The notes under the pieces were generated by a model. The model made no database searches, was not told the origin of the DNA, and saw nothing but the letters and a program-made list of their open reading frames with translations. The position numbers and the translations under genes were made by a program. Below are positions 1 to 8,273 of a stretch of 64,000 nucleotides of DNA, piece by piece (position 1 is the stretch's first letter; the number at the start of each line of letters is the position of its first letter). The stretch covers positions 3,100,001 to 3,164,000 of the forward strand of contig OZ252283.1 of NCBI GenBank assembly GCA_965250025.1, given 5' to 3'. Origin of the DNA: CBDDLD01 sp965250025. Its GTDB lineage: Bacteria; Bacteroidota; Bacteroidia; Flavobacteriales; Flavobacteriaceae.

Positions 1-1944
1 TCCTCTGGTTTGGTCTACACCTTCTGCTATAAAATCTGCAGGAAATGCTTCGTTTTTATCAATAAAATCTTTATTCTCAAAAGGATAATGCCATTGTGCA
101 TATGGCATAGATCCTGAATCAAACCACACATCAATAAGATCACTCTCTCGTTTCATAGGTTGCCCTGACGAGGAAACTAAAACGATCTTATCCACAACAT
201 TTTTATGTAAATCGATCTTTTCATAGTTAGCTTCGGACATATTGCCAACTTCAAAATCAGCAAAAATATCTTCAGACATATGCCCCGCTTCTATCGCCTT
301 TTGCATCTCTGCTTTTAATTCTTCAACAGAACCTATGCATAATTGCTCTTTACCATCTTCTGTTCGCCATATTGGCAAAGGGATGCCCCAAAATCGAGAT
401 CGCGATAAATTCCAATCGTTAGCATTGGCTAACCAATTGCCAAAACGACCTTCTCCTGTTGATTTTGGTTTCCAGTTGATCGAAGTATTTAACTGGTGCA
501 TTCTGTCCTTAACATCGGTTACCTTTATGAACCATGAATCTAAAGGGTAGTATAATATAGGTTTGTCGGTACGCCAGCAATTGGGATAACTGTGCTTATA
601 CTTTTCAACTTTGAAGGCTTTATTTTCTGTTTTTAATTTAATGGCTATTTCTACATCTACAGACTTCTCTGGCGCATCGCCATCAGCATAATATTCATTT
701 TTGACGTATTTCCCGGCAAATTCACCCATCTCAGGACGAAAACGTCCTTGTAAATCTACCAAAGGCACCAAGTTGTCGTTCTCATCCTTGACTAACATTG
801 GTGGTACTTCAGGGGTTACTTGTTTTGCTACCAGAGCATCATCAGCTCCAAAGGTTGGTGCGGTGTGTACAATTCCTGTTCCATCTTCAGTAGTGACAAA
901 ATCACCAGATATAACTCTAAATGCATTCTCCGGGTGATCATTTGGTAAAGCATAGTCCAATAATTGCTCGTATTTTATACCCTCTAAATCTTTCCCCACA
1001 AAGGCTTTCTGAACAAAATATGGTATTTTTTTACTTCCTTTCTCAAAAGATTGAAGATCCTGAACATTAACCGCTTCAATATACTTTCCATCAAATTGTT
1101 TAGTTATGAGGTTTTTTGCCAATATCACATTAACAGGTTCAAATGTATATTGGTTATATGTGGACACTAATACATATTCAATCTTAGGCCCTACAGTCAA
1201 AGCCGTATTACTTGGCAAGGTCCATGGGGTGGTCGTCCAGGCTAAAAAATGCACATCGCCATAGTTCTTCAAAACCTCAGGAAGCGTTTCTTGTATTGCT
1301 TTAAATTGTGCTATTACTGTAGTATCGGTAACATCCTGATAGGTCCCTGGCTGATTCAACTCGTGTGAACTTAAACCAGTACCTGCTTTTGGAGAATAAG
1401 GTTGAATGGTATAGCCTTTATATAACAAATTTTTATCATAGATCTGTTTCAACAACCACCAAACCGATTCCATGTACTTGGATTTATACGTAATATATGG
1501 ATCATCCATATCTACCCAATACCCCATTTTTTGGGTAAGGTCATTCCATATATCGGTATAACGCATGACCGCTTTTTTACAAGCTTCGTTATATTCTTCT
1601 ACGGTAATTTTTGACCCTATATCTTCTTTGGTAATCCCCAATTCTTTTTCCACACCCAGCTCTACCGGTAAGCCATGAGTATCCCAACCTGCTTTACGTT
1701 TTACCTGATAGCCTTTCATGGTTTTATAACGTGGAAAAATATCTTTGATAGCGCGAGCCAAGACGTGATGCACTCCTGGTAATCCATTAGCAGAAGGTGG
1801 TCCTTCAAAAAACACGTAAGGTGGTTTACCTTCTCTTGTGGTTACACTTTTATTAAAGATATCATTGGCTTGCCAATAGTCACCTACTTGTTCGGCTACT
1901 TTTGGCAAGTTAAGTCCTTTATATTCAGGGAACTTTGTACTCAT
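1..1944 (-). CDS. ileS: Isoleucyl-tRNA synthetase, IleRS2 type (3' end outside window)
   Basis: Class I aminoacyl-tRNA synthetase that charges tRNA-Ile in the cytoplasm. The ATG at 1944-1942 opens a reading frame that runs off the left edge after 648 residues. The N-terminus contains GPPSANGLPGVHH, then the block KAGWDTHGLPVELGVEKELG typical of this family; the visible part ends in FPADFIAEGVDQTRG, so the KMSKS loop lies outside the window. The HIGH signature is replaced by G57-V58-H59-H60, the GXHH form known from some bacterial IleRS2 enzymes. A TAATTTTG box lies 24 bases upstream, so the gene has its own promoter although it follows radA by 81 bases. Identification is certain; the C-terminal half cannot be judged. 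Confidence 0.97.
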   Translation of the reverse strand, partial: MSTKFPEYKGLNLPKVAEQVGDYWQANDIFNKSVTTREGKPPYVFFEGPPSANGLPGVHHVLARAIKDIFPRYKTMKGYQVKRKAGWDTHGLPVELGVEKELGITKEDIGSKITVEEYNEACKKAVMRYTDIWNDLTQKMGYWVDMDDPYITYKSKYMESVWWLLKQIYDKNLLYKGYTIQPYSPKAGTGLSSHELNQPGTYQDVTDTTVIAQFKAIQETLPEVLKNYGDVHFLAWTTTPWTLPSNTALTVGPKIEYVLVSTYNQYTFEPVNVILAKNLITKQFDGKYIEAVNVQDLQSFEKGSKKIPYFVQKAFVGKDLEGIKYEQLLDYALPNDHPENAFRVISGDFVTTEDGTGIVHTAPTFGADDALVAKQVTPEVPPMLVKDENDNLVPLVDLQGRFRPEMGEFAGKYVKNEYYADGDAPEKSVDVEIAIKLKTENKAFKVEKYKHSYPNCWRTDKPILYYPLDSWFIKVTDVKDRMHQLNTSINWKPKSTGEGRFGNWLANANDWNLSRSRFWGIPLPIWRTEDGKEQLCIGSVEELKAEMQKAIEAGHMSEDIFADFEVGNMSEANYEKIDLHKNVVDKIVLVSSSGQPMKRESDLIDVWFDSGSMPYAQWHYPFENKDFIDKNEAFPADFIAEGVDQTRG

Positions 1945-1967
1945 TATTTGCTTTTCTTATAAGTGCG

Positions 1968-1975
1968 CAAAATTA
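1968..1975 (-). promoter_or_regulatory. Bacteroidota -7 box of ileS
   Basis: TAATTTTG on the minus strand matches the TAnnTTTG consensus and ends 24 bases before the ileS ATG. I see no TTG at the expected -33 distance, so only the -7 element is supported. Confidence 0.5.
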
Positions 1976-2025
1976 AAGAATTTTGAGGAAATATAGGCGT
2001 TATATTCAAAATGCCTTATCTATTT

Positions 2026-3387
2026 TCAGACTAAAAACCCAATCACATCTTCAATTTTAGAGATGAGCTGTACTTTGATCGTCGTATTCTTAAGGCTTAT
2101 TTTATTGTATTTAGAGACAAAAATGGTAGAGAATCCTAATTTTTCGGCTTCCAAAATACGCTGTTCAACACGCTGTATGGGGCGGATTTCCCCTGAAAGC
2201 CCTACCTCAGCAGCAAAGCAATAATCTCGAGGTAATGCAACATCTTCATTTGAAGATAGAATAGCTGCTACCACCGCCAAATCTATAGCCGGATCATCTA
2301 CTGTTATTCCCCCTGTGATGTTTAAAAACACATCTTTGGCACCTAAACGGAATCCTGCACGCTTCTCTAACACTGCTAGTAACATGTTTAAACGTTTGGC
2401 GTTAAACCCCGTAGCTGAGCGCTGTGGCGTACCATAAACAGCTGTACTTACTAGTGCCTGAACTTCAATCATCAACGGTCGCAAGCCCTCAAGAGTTGCA
2501 GCAATTGCATTACCAGATAGCTCCCCATCTTTTTCAGAGATCAATATTTCTGAAGGATTACTAACCTCTCTTAATCCTGAGCCTTGCATTTCGTATATGC
2601 CCAATTCATTCGTTGAGCCAAACCTATTCTTGTTAGCTCTCAGGATTCTGAATACATGATTACGATCGCCTTCAAATTGAAGTACGGTATCTACCATATG
2701 CTCTAAAATTTTAGGTCCCGCAATATTTCCATCTTTAGTAATATGACCTATTAATAATACCGGTGTCGCTGTTTCTTTTGCAAATTTTATTAACTCTGTA
2801 GTGCATTCTTTAATCTGAGAAATACTTCCTGACGAAGATTCTATATAATCACTATGTAAGGTCTGAATAGAGTCTACAATAACAATATCCGGTTCTAAAA
2901 CCTCTATTTGCTTGAAAATGTTTTGGGTTTTTGTTTCGGTTAGGATATAACAATTTTCACTATTGGGCTGTATGCGTTCTGCGCGCATTTTTATCTGTTT
3001 CTGACTTTCTTCACCTGAAACATATAAGGTTTTGTAACTGAGATTCAACGCTATTTGAAGCAAAAGGGTACTCTTGCCAATACCTGGCTCTCCTCCTAAT
3101 AACGTTAATGAGCCCGGTACCATACCACCACCTAACACACGATTAAACTCTGCGTCTTGCATATCTAAACGTGCATCTTTCGAACCATCAATTTCATTAA
3201 TCCTTAAGGGTTTTGACACTCTTTTTGATAAAGGTGTTGTTGATGTTTTCCAGCTACTTTTCTCCGGTTTTTGTATGACCTCTTCTACAATAGTATTCCA
3301 TTGCTTACATGCCGTACATTGCCCCTGCCATTTAGCATATTGGGCACCACAATTTTGACAAAAAAAAGTTGTTTTAACTTTGGCCAT
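2026..3387 (-). CDS. radA: DNA repair protein RadA (Sms)
   Basis: RecA-like ATPase that promotes branch migration and processing of recombination intermediates. The 453-residue length is normal. A four-cysteine zinc finger is formed by C10, C13, C24 and C27; the Walker A motif GEPGIGKST lies at 99-107; the RadA-specific KNRFG motif is near residue 255; the C-terminal third is the Lon-protease-like domain (GGITVDDPAIDLAVVAAILS). It lies 14 bases after the esterase-fold gene at 3402-4718 and is probably cotranscribed with it. No oddities seen. Confidence 0.97.
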   Translation of the reverse strand: MAKVKTTFFCQNCGAQYAKWQGQCTACKQWNTIVEEVIQKPEKSSWKTSTTPLSKRVSKPLRINEIDGSKDARLDMQDAEFNRVLGGGMVPGSLTLLGGEPGIGKSTLLLQIALNLSYKTLYVSGEESQKQIKMRAERIQPNSENCYILTETKTQNIFKQIEVLEPDIVIVDSIQTLHSDYIESSSGSISQIKECTTELIKFAKETATPVLLIGHITKDGNIAGPKILEHMVDTVLQFEGDRNHVFRILRANKNRFGSTNELGIYEMQGSGLREVSNPSEILISEKDGELSGNAIAATLEGLRPLMIEVQALVSTAVYGTPQRSATGFNAKRLNMLLAVLEKRAGFRLGAKDVFLNITGGITVDDPAIDLAVVAAILSSNEDVALPRDYCFAAEVGLSGEIRPIQRVEQRILEAEKLGFSTIFVSKYNKISLKNTTIKVQLISKIEDVIGFLV

Positions 3388-3401
3388 TAACTCTTAACTA
3401 C

Positions 3402-4718
3402 TTAGTTACCCTCCTTTTCTTTTTCATTCTCATTCTCTTTATTTTCTTGCTTCTCTTTGGCTTTCCTTTCTTTCTCTAATTTAGCTTCTTGCTTAGCTTT
3501 TTCTTTGTCTTCTTTTTCTTTTTGCTTAGCTAGTTTACGCTCTTCTTTTTCTATCTCTTTTTCTATCTCCATTAACTCAATCGTACCATTAAGCTCTTCT
3601 AATTTTAACGTTATATAATCTATACTTATAAGTTCGGTTTCTTCGAGCTCTAAAGCATCTTCGTAATACTTAATTGCCTTTTTTGTGTCCTTGGTTTTTT
3701 CTGCATGCATTGCCAGATAATGACTCCCTAAAACAGATTCTGGATATAATTTTTTAGCAAGCTTACCAATAGCTTCTAAAGATTCTAAATCCTCTCGCTG
3801 TTCTGCAGCTTCTTTTATTTTTTCAAATTCTTCTTCTTTAATAGGCTTTACGATACCAAAAAGGTCTTCTATTCTATCATAACGCTCTACCAAATAATCA
3901 TCTAACGTTCCTTGGTATGGCAATACCTTTTCTTCCAATTCTTTCTCACGAATAGGCTTGTAAAGATCAAATATCTTATCAAATGCCCTTGAAATCGCAC
4001 TAGTGACTAAGGTATAATGGGTGTCATTTTTAAACTCGTCATAATAGTAAGTAAGGTTTTGGTTATCTAAGGCCTTTATTTCAGAATTGACCTCTTGTAC
4101 AGATCGCTTAATGTGTTTTACATCTCTGTCTGAAGTTGCCAAATAGTAAAAAATTTCCTCTTCTAGATAGCCTAAACGCGATGCCAATTGTGCCTTTAAT
4201 GTTCCTTGAAAATCAGGACTTATACACACGTAAGCCTGAAAGGTTTGTCGATCTTTGAATAAATAAGAATTGATAAAGTTACCCATACGATCATGCCCTA
4301 CAGCAACTCTGAATTTACTGGTTTGGTAACGGTCATCTAAATAAGGGATCAACTCCTCAGCTATGAACTGATGAAACCGCAATCCTGATTCCGTAGGAAA
4401 TCCGGTAGCCTCGTCACAATACCCATCATAAAATCGCTCTTTACCTTGAACCACACCCACAATTATTGACTCGGGCATATCGTCAAAATAGGTTTGAAAA
4501 TCTACCTGTCCGGAAACAGGCTCAAACAAATAATCGCCATCAAAAACTATAACAAGTGGGTATTTTATATCTGAAGACGGGTCATAATGTTTTGGCAGTT
4601 TTATCTTAAACTGACGTTTTGTGTTAAGTTCAGAAGAATTGATTTCTTCATATTTGGTCTGAGCATTATGAATACTACAACATATTATGATCAGAATGAT
4701 GGCTAATATTTTTCTCAT
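3402..4718 (-). CDS. Esterase-fold protein without nucleophile serine, TPR and charged tail
   Basis: A secreted or periplasmic protein of 438 residues with a signal peptide (cleavage near AQ at 20). Residues 35-255 resemble the Esterase D/Fes alpha/beta-hydrolase family: a strand ending VIVFDGDYLF and a late histidine (NDTHYT, H234). At the nucleophile elbow, where active members have GHSxG, the sequence is G141-H-D143-R-M, so the serine is replaced by aspartate. A TPR-like helical stretch follows (about 295-365), then about 56 residues made almost only of Lys, Glu, Gln and Asn, which the paralogue at 4795-5943 lacks. It sits in the panC-radA run, 76 bases after its paralogue. Loss of hydrolase activity, or an acidic nucleophile, is inference. 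Function unknown. Confidence 0.85.
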   Translation of the reverse strand: MRKILAIILIIICCSIHNAQTKYEEINSSELNTKRQFKIKLPKHYDPSSDIKYPLVIVFDGDYLFEPVSGQVDFQTYFDDMPESIIVGVVQGKERFYDGYCDEATGFPTESGLRFHQFIAEELIPYLDDRYQTSKFRVAVGHDRMGNFINSYLFKDRQTFQAYVCISPDFQGTLKAQLASRLGYLEEEIFYYLATSDRDVKHIKRSVQEVNSEIKALDNQNLTYYYDEFKNDTHYTLVTSAISRAFDKIFDLYKPIREKELEEKVLPYQGTLDDYLVERYDRIEDLFGIVKPIKEEEFEKIKEAAEQREDLESLEAIGKLAKKLYPESVLGSHYLAMHAEKTKDTKKAIKYYEDALELEETELISIDYITLKLEELNGTIELMEIEKEIEKEERKLAKQKEKEDKEKAKQEAKLEKERKAKEKQENKENENEKEKEGN

Positions 4719-4794
4719 GATAAACTACGTTTGAGCAACAGGCTAATATGGTTTATTAAAACATTGCTTTAAGATGATTCTTTGAAATACACTT

Positions 4795-5943
4795 TTAGTT
4801 TTTGAGTGCTTTTTTGGTATCGTACATTTTCTCTAGCATTAGCTCCTTATCAATATATTGAGAGGGTTGTAACATCAACCCAGATTGATATTGCTGTAAG
4901 GCTTTACTAAGACTTCCGGATTTCTCGTAATACATACCCATATAATAGGCTTTTAGCATAGACTCCGGAAAACTTTTTTGCACCAACTTAGATAAGTTTT
5001 CTAACGACTCTAAATCGTCTTTTTTATTAGACGCTGCTGCTATGGCTCTTATATCATTTTCTATCACTTGCTTTTCAAAACCATAAAAATGCTTTATATC
5101 CTCATACTTATTAATCAGATAATCGTATGGAGAACCTTCATAGGTCAGCACCTGTTCCTTATACTCTTTACGACTGATCGGTTTATACTTCTCAAATATT
5201 TGATTCAGCGCTTTTGGAATACCCCTACCCACTAAAGAATAGTGATTAGCATCTTCAAAACGATCAAACCTGTAATGTATTTTAGCATTTTCAATTACTG
5301 AAAGCTTGGTATTGCTTGCTTCTATAGCTGTTCGTAACGATTTGATATCAGCATCTGCTGTTGCCATATAATAGAATACTTCTTGCTCTACAGATGGTAA
5401 TCTTTGCTCTAATTTACTCACCATTTCAGCAGCAAACTCAGGACTTAATGAAATGTATGCTCTGAATTGTAATGGATCTTTAAATAAAAAATAATTAATA
5501 AAATTGGCACTCAATTCATGACCAACGGCTATTCTGAAACTTGACGTGTTGTAAGTATCATCTATAAAAGGCAGTAACTCCTTTTCTATAAAGTCAAAAA
5601 AATGAGCTCCCGCATCGGTAGGAAAGAAGTTAGCATCATCATAATGAAAATCGTTATTTCTTGTATCGCTCTGATTAATTCCAACAACAATACAATCTGG
5701 AATATCTTCCCAATATGCCTGATAATCTATATTACCTGCAACTGGTTCAAAAAGATAGTCACCATCCAATACCAATACTAATGGATAACCTGCTTTAGAT
5801 TCCGGATCATAGTTCCTTGGCAATTGAATCTTTAACCCTCGGGTTGCTCCTAATTCACTAGATTCAAAATCCTGATATGAAGCTTGGGACAACAAGCTGT
5901 TGCTAAGTGTACAACACAATAACAACACAATAAAGTGTTTCAT
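4795..5943 (-). CDS. Esterase-fold protein without nucleophile serine, with TPR
   Basis: Paralogue of the next gene in the operon, 382 residues, with a signal peptide (LLSQ at 17-20). The hydrolase-like part keeps the strand LVLVLDGDYLFEP and the late histidine (DANHYS, H234), but the elbow reads G141-H-E143-L-S, so glutamate stands where serine is expected and the following glycine is also lost. Residues about 295-365 look like TPR helices (DDLESLENLSKLVQKSFPES). It follows the flippase-like gene by 40 bases. Two neighbouring copies that both carry an acidic residue at the same place suggest a conserved non-canonical role rather than decay. Substrate or partner unknown. Confidence 0.85.
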   Translation of the reverse strand: MKHFIVLLLCCTLSNSLLSQASYQDFESSELGATRGLKIQLPRNYDPESKAGYPLVLVLDGDYLFEPVAGNIDYQAYWEDIPDCIVVGINQSDTRNNDFHYDDANFFPTDAGAHFFDFIEKELLPFIDDTYNTSSFRIAVGHELSANFINYFLFKDPLQFRAYISLSPEFAAEMVSKLEQRLPSVEQEVFYYMATADADIKSLRTAIEASNTKLSVIENAKIHYRFDRFEDANHYSLVGRGIPKALNQIFEKYKPISRKEYKEQVLTYEGSPYDYLINKYEDIKHFYGFEKQVIENDIRAIAAASNKKDDLESLENLSKLVQKSFPESMLKAYYMGMYYEKSGSLSKALQQYQSGLMLQPSQYIDKELMLEKMYDTKKALKN

Positions 5944-5983
5944 TTTCTGACTGCTTTAACTCCAAGCAAGTTAAAAAATATTT

Positions 5984-6943
5984 CTAAACCCTAGGGTGCT
6001 TTTGATTATATATAGGGAGGTATAATAAGGATAATCCTCCAAGTACAATAACCATCAAGGTTTGCGAAGTCCACATGATCCAACCAAAAGCTAAACTTGG
6101 CGCTTCGGCAATATTGAAAACCGAAAATGCTAGATATATCGCAATAGGATAAGAGCCTATTCCTCCATTGGTCGCAGCAATACTAAAACTGGCAGAGATA
6201 AACCCAATAAGAATTGCAGCCATAGGAATGTTTGAAGTGTCTTCTATAGCGAAAGTTGTTACATAAAACATTAGCACATACATTCCCCAAATAAACAAGG
6301 TATGAAAAATGAATGCCCATTTCTTTTTCATCTTAAAGATACTTAGTATCCCTTCTATAAAACCTGAAACCAACCCCTTTATCTTTAACGCCACCTTGGA
6401 TTGACTGCGTTTGATGAATATGAAAAAAATGACAACAAGAGCAATAAAAATAATAAGTCCTGTTACAATTTTAGCTGGGTCAAAACGTTCCTGAAAGAAC
6501 TTATAAATGAAGTCAAATTCTAGAAAAAGTGTCGTTATAATAATCCCCAACATCACAACCATATCTGCGACACGTTCTGACACAATTGTTCCAAAACCCT
6601 TTTCAAATGGCACACCTTCATAGTTTGTAATAATTGACGCTCTGGCAATCTCTCCCGCTCTGGGTATTGTATAATTAATCAAATACGTTGCAAACACGGC
6701 CATTATGCTATTAGGTAATCTTAAATTATAACCTAACGGCTCTATCATGAACTTCCATCGATAAGCTCTGGACAGGTGACTTAATAAGCCTAAAAGAACT
6801 CCTAAACCAATCCACCAATAATTTGCATTTTTAAAATACAGAACAAGTTCAGATATAGAAATCTTGGAAAGCGAATACCAAACTAATACCAGCCCTAGCA
6901 ATAATGGTAAAACAATTTTAAGGATGGATTTTAGCTTGCTCAA
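5984..6943 (-). CDS. Lysylphosphatidylglycerol synthase-like (UPF0104) membrane protein
   Basis: Polytopic inner-membrane protein of 319 residues belonging to the family of the flippase half of MprF and related UPF0104/YbhN proteins. Several hydrophobic helices are visible, starting with IVLPLLLGLVLVWYSLSKI, and the motifs NYTIPRAGEIARASIITNYE and SFSIAATNGGIGSYPIAIYL, which are typical of the family. The LPG-synthase domain itself is absent, so a lipid-flippase-like or unknown transport role is likely. It starts 4 bases after panD, hence translationally linked to the pantothenate genes; this is positional and does not imply a role in that pathway. Confidence 0.88.
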   Translation of the reverse strand: MSKLKSILKIVLPLLLGLVLVWYSLSKISISELVLYFKNANYWWIGLGVLLGLLSHLSRAYRWKFMIEPLGYNLRLPNSIMAVFATYLINYTIPRAGEIARASIITNYEGVPFEKGFGTIVSERVADMVVMLGIIITTLFLEFDFIYKFFQERFDPAKIVTGLIIFIALVVIFFIFIKRSQSKVALKIKGLVSGFIEGILSIFKMKKKWAFIFHTLFIWGMYVLMFYVTTFAIEDTSNIPMAAILIGFISASFSIAATNGGIGSYPIAIYLAFSVFNIAEAPSLAFGWIMWTSQTLMVIVLGGLSLLYLPIYNQKHPRV

Positions 6944-6947
6944 AATG

Positions 6948-7298
6948 TTATTTTAGCAAATTGGTTGCCTCATCGGGAAAAACAAGTGATGGTTTAAAAA
7001 CCTTTGCCTCTTCTATGTCCATAAAAGCATATGTTATTAATATAAGCGTATCTCCCACAGCAACTTTACGAGCAGCAGCACCATTTAAGGTAATTTCACC
7101 ACTATTTCTGGGTCCGGGAATACAATAGGTTTCTAGGCGTTCGCCATTGTCATTATTGACAATCTGAACTTTCTCTCCTTGTATAATATTGGCTGCTTCC
7201 ATGAGATCTTCATCAATGGTTATGCTGCCTATATAATTAAGATCCGCACCTGTAACTTTTACACGGTGTATCTTTGATTTTACAACTTGAATTTGCAT
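6948..7298 (-). CDS. panD: Aspartate 1-decarboxylase proenzyme
   Basis: Makes beta-alanine from L-aspartate for pantothenate and coenzyme A. The 116-residue length is normal. The self-cleavage site is intact: Y22-I-G24-S25, where backbone cleavage between G24 and S25 creates the pyruvoyl group. Also visible are the family blocks QIVNNDNGERLETYCI and NGAAARKVAVGDTLILITY. It follows panC by 13 bases, so the two pantothenate genes form the head of a minus-strand operon. Confidence 0.97.
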   Translation of the reverse strand: MQIQVVKSKIHRVKVTGADLNYIGSITIDEDLMEAANIIQGEKVQIVNNDNGERLETYCIPGPRNSGEITLNGAAARKVAVGDTLILITYAFMDIEEAKVFKPSLVFPDEATNLLK

Positions 7299-7311
7299 GC
7301 TACAAAGGTAA

Positions 7312-8163
7312 TTAATTTAGAGCGATATTATCTATCAATCTTATATCGTCTGCATATACAGCTATAAATGCTCTATATGTTTTTTGTTTAGACTTTCGTT
7401 TGAGTGGTTTTAAGGTATCTACATCTGCTATTAGAAAATACTCCAATTCTAACAAGGGGTGTTTTTCAAACTGCTTATCTACCCATTCCGAAATCTGATT
7501 AGCACTTTTTGTGCCAAATTTAATTTTGGCAGCTTTAAGCGTTTCGTATATAAAAGGAGCTGCTTTCCTATATTCGGGTTTTAAACGCTGATTTCTGGAA
7601 CTCATCGCTAAACCATCTTCAGCTCTGTGTATTGGGCAACCTACAATTTTTACAGGAATACCATACAATTCCGTAAGCTTCCTTATAATCTGTAATTGTT
7701 GAAAGTCTTTCTCTCCAAAATATGCCATATTTGGCTTAACGATCTCTAAAAAGCGCTTTACAATTGTTCCAACACCGTCAAAATGTCCTGGTCTGAAAGC
7801 ACCTTCCATTTCGTTTTCTATCCCTCCAAAATTAAAATGCTCAGCACGAATATCATCCTCATAGATATCTTTTACTTCAGGCGCATACACAATAATCTTA
7901 TCTAAAGAAACTTCTTTCAGGATTTCAATATCCTTATCCAAAGTTCTTGGATACTTTTTCAAATCTTCTTTATTGTTGAACTGTGTCGGGTTAACAAAAA
8001 TACTTACCACCACCAGATCATTATCCACTAAACCCTTATTAACCAGAGACATATGCCCCATATGCAATGCTCCCATTGTAGGCACAAATCCAAAAGTGAT
8101 ATTTTCGGCCTTTTTTATACCGATATAACCGGAAAGTTCCGTTTTATTATAGAAGATTCTCAA
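7312..8163 (-). CDS. panC: Pantothenate synthetase
   Basis: Condenses pantoate and beta-alanine using ATP. Residues 28-37 (PTMGALHMGH) hold the HxGH nucleotide motif, followed by FVNPTQF and the KMSKS-like SSRNQRL. The length is 283 residues. The reading frame begins with TTG at 8163-8161; the next in-frame Met is M30 inside the active-site motif, so TTG is the only sensible start. A TATGTTTG box lies 26 bases upstream, divergent from the promoter of the gene at 8274. First gene of the panC-panD-flippase-esterase-radA run. Confidence 0.96.
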   Translation of the reverse strand: MRIFYNKTELSGYIGIKKAENITFGFVPTMGALHMGHMSLVNKGLVDNDLVVVSIFVNPTQFNNKEDLKKYPRTLDKDIEILKEVSLDKIIVYAPEVKDIYEDDIRAEHFNFGGIENEMEGAFRPGHFDGVGTIVKRFLEIVKPNMAYFGEKDFQQLQIIRKLTELYGIPVKIVGCPIHRAEDGLAMSSRNQRLKPEYRKAAPFIYETLKAAKIKFGTKSANQISEWVDKQFEKHPLLELEYFLIADVDTLKPLKRKSKQKTYRAFIAVYADDIRLIDNIALN

Positions 8164-8189
8164 AACAGTAACAAAAAATTAACAGCTTG

Positions 8190-8197
8190 CAAACATA
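8190..8197 (-). promoter_or_regulatory. -7 box of the panC operon
   Basis: TATGTTTG on the minus strand fits TAnnTTTG and lies 26 bases from the TTG start of panC. A clear -33 TTG at proper spacing is not seen. Confidence 0.5.
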
Positions 8198-8228
8198 ATA
8201 TTTTACGCCCAATCTGCATAAAATTTTG

Positions 8229-8236
8229 TAATTTTG
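8229..8236 (+). promoter_or_regulatory. -7 box of the glgA-like/DUF4270/glmS run
   Basis: TAATTTTG fits TAnnTTTG and ends 37 bases before the ATG at 8274. Together with the box at 8190-8197 it makes a compact divergent promoter pair. No convincing -33 element. Confidence 0.45.
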
Positions 8237-8273
8237 CATGTTTTTTACTTTTAATTTTAAACACAACGCATTT

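Noticed and set aside
242..937. Two plus-strand open frames (242-550, 701-937)
   Set aside because: They lie antisense inside the clear ileS frame and have no start context or family match.
2026..3387. Plus-strand frame 3074-3358 within radA
   Set aside because: Antisense shadow of a conserved radA region.
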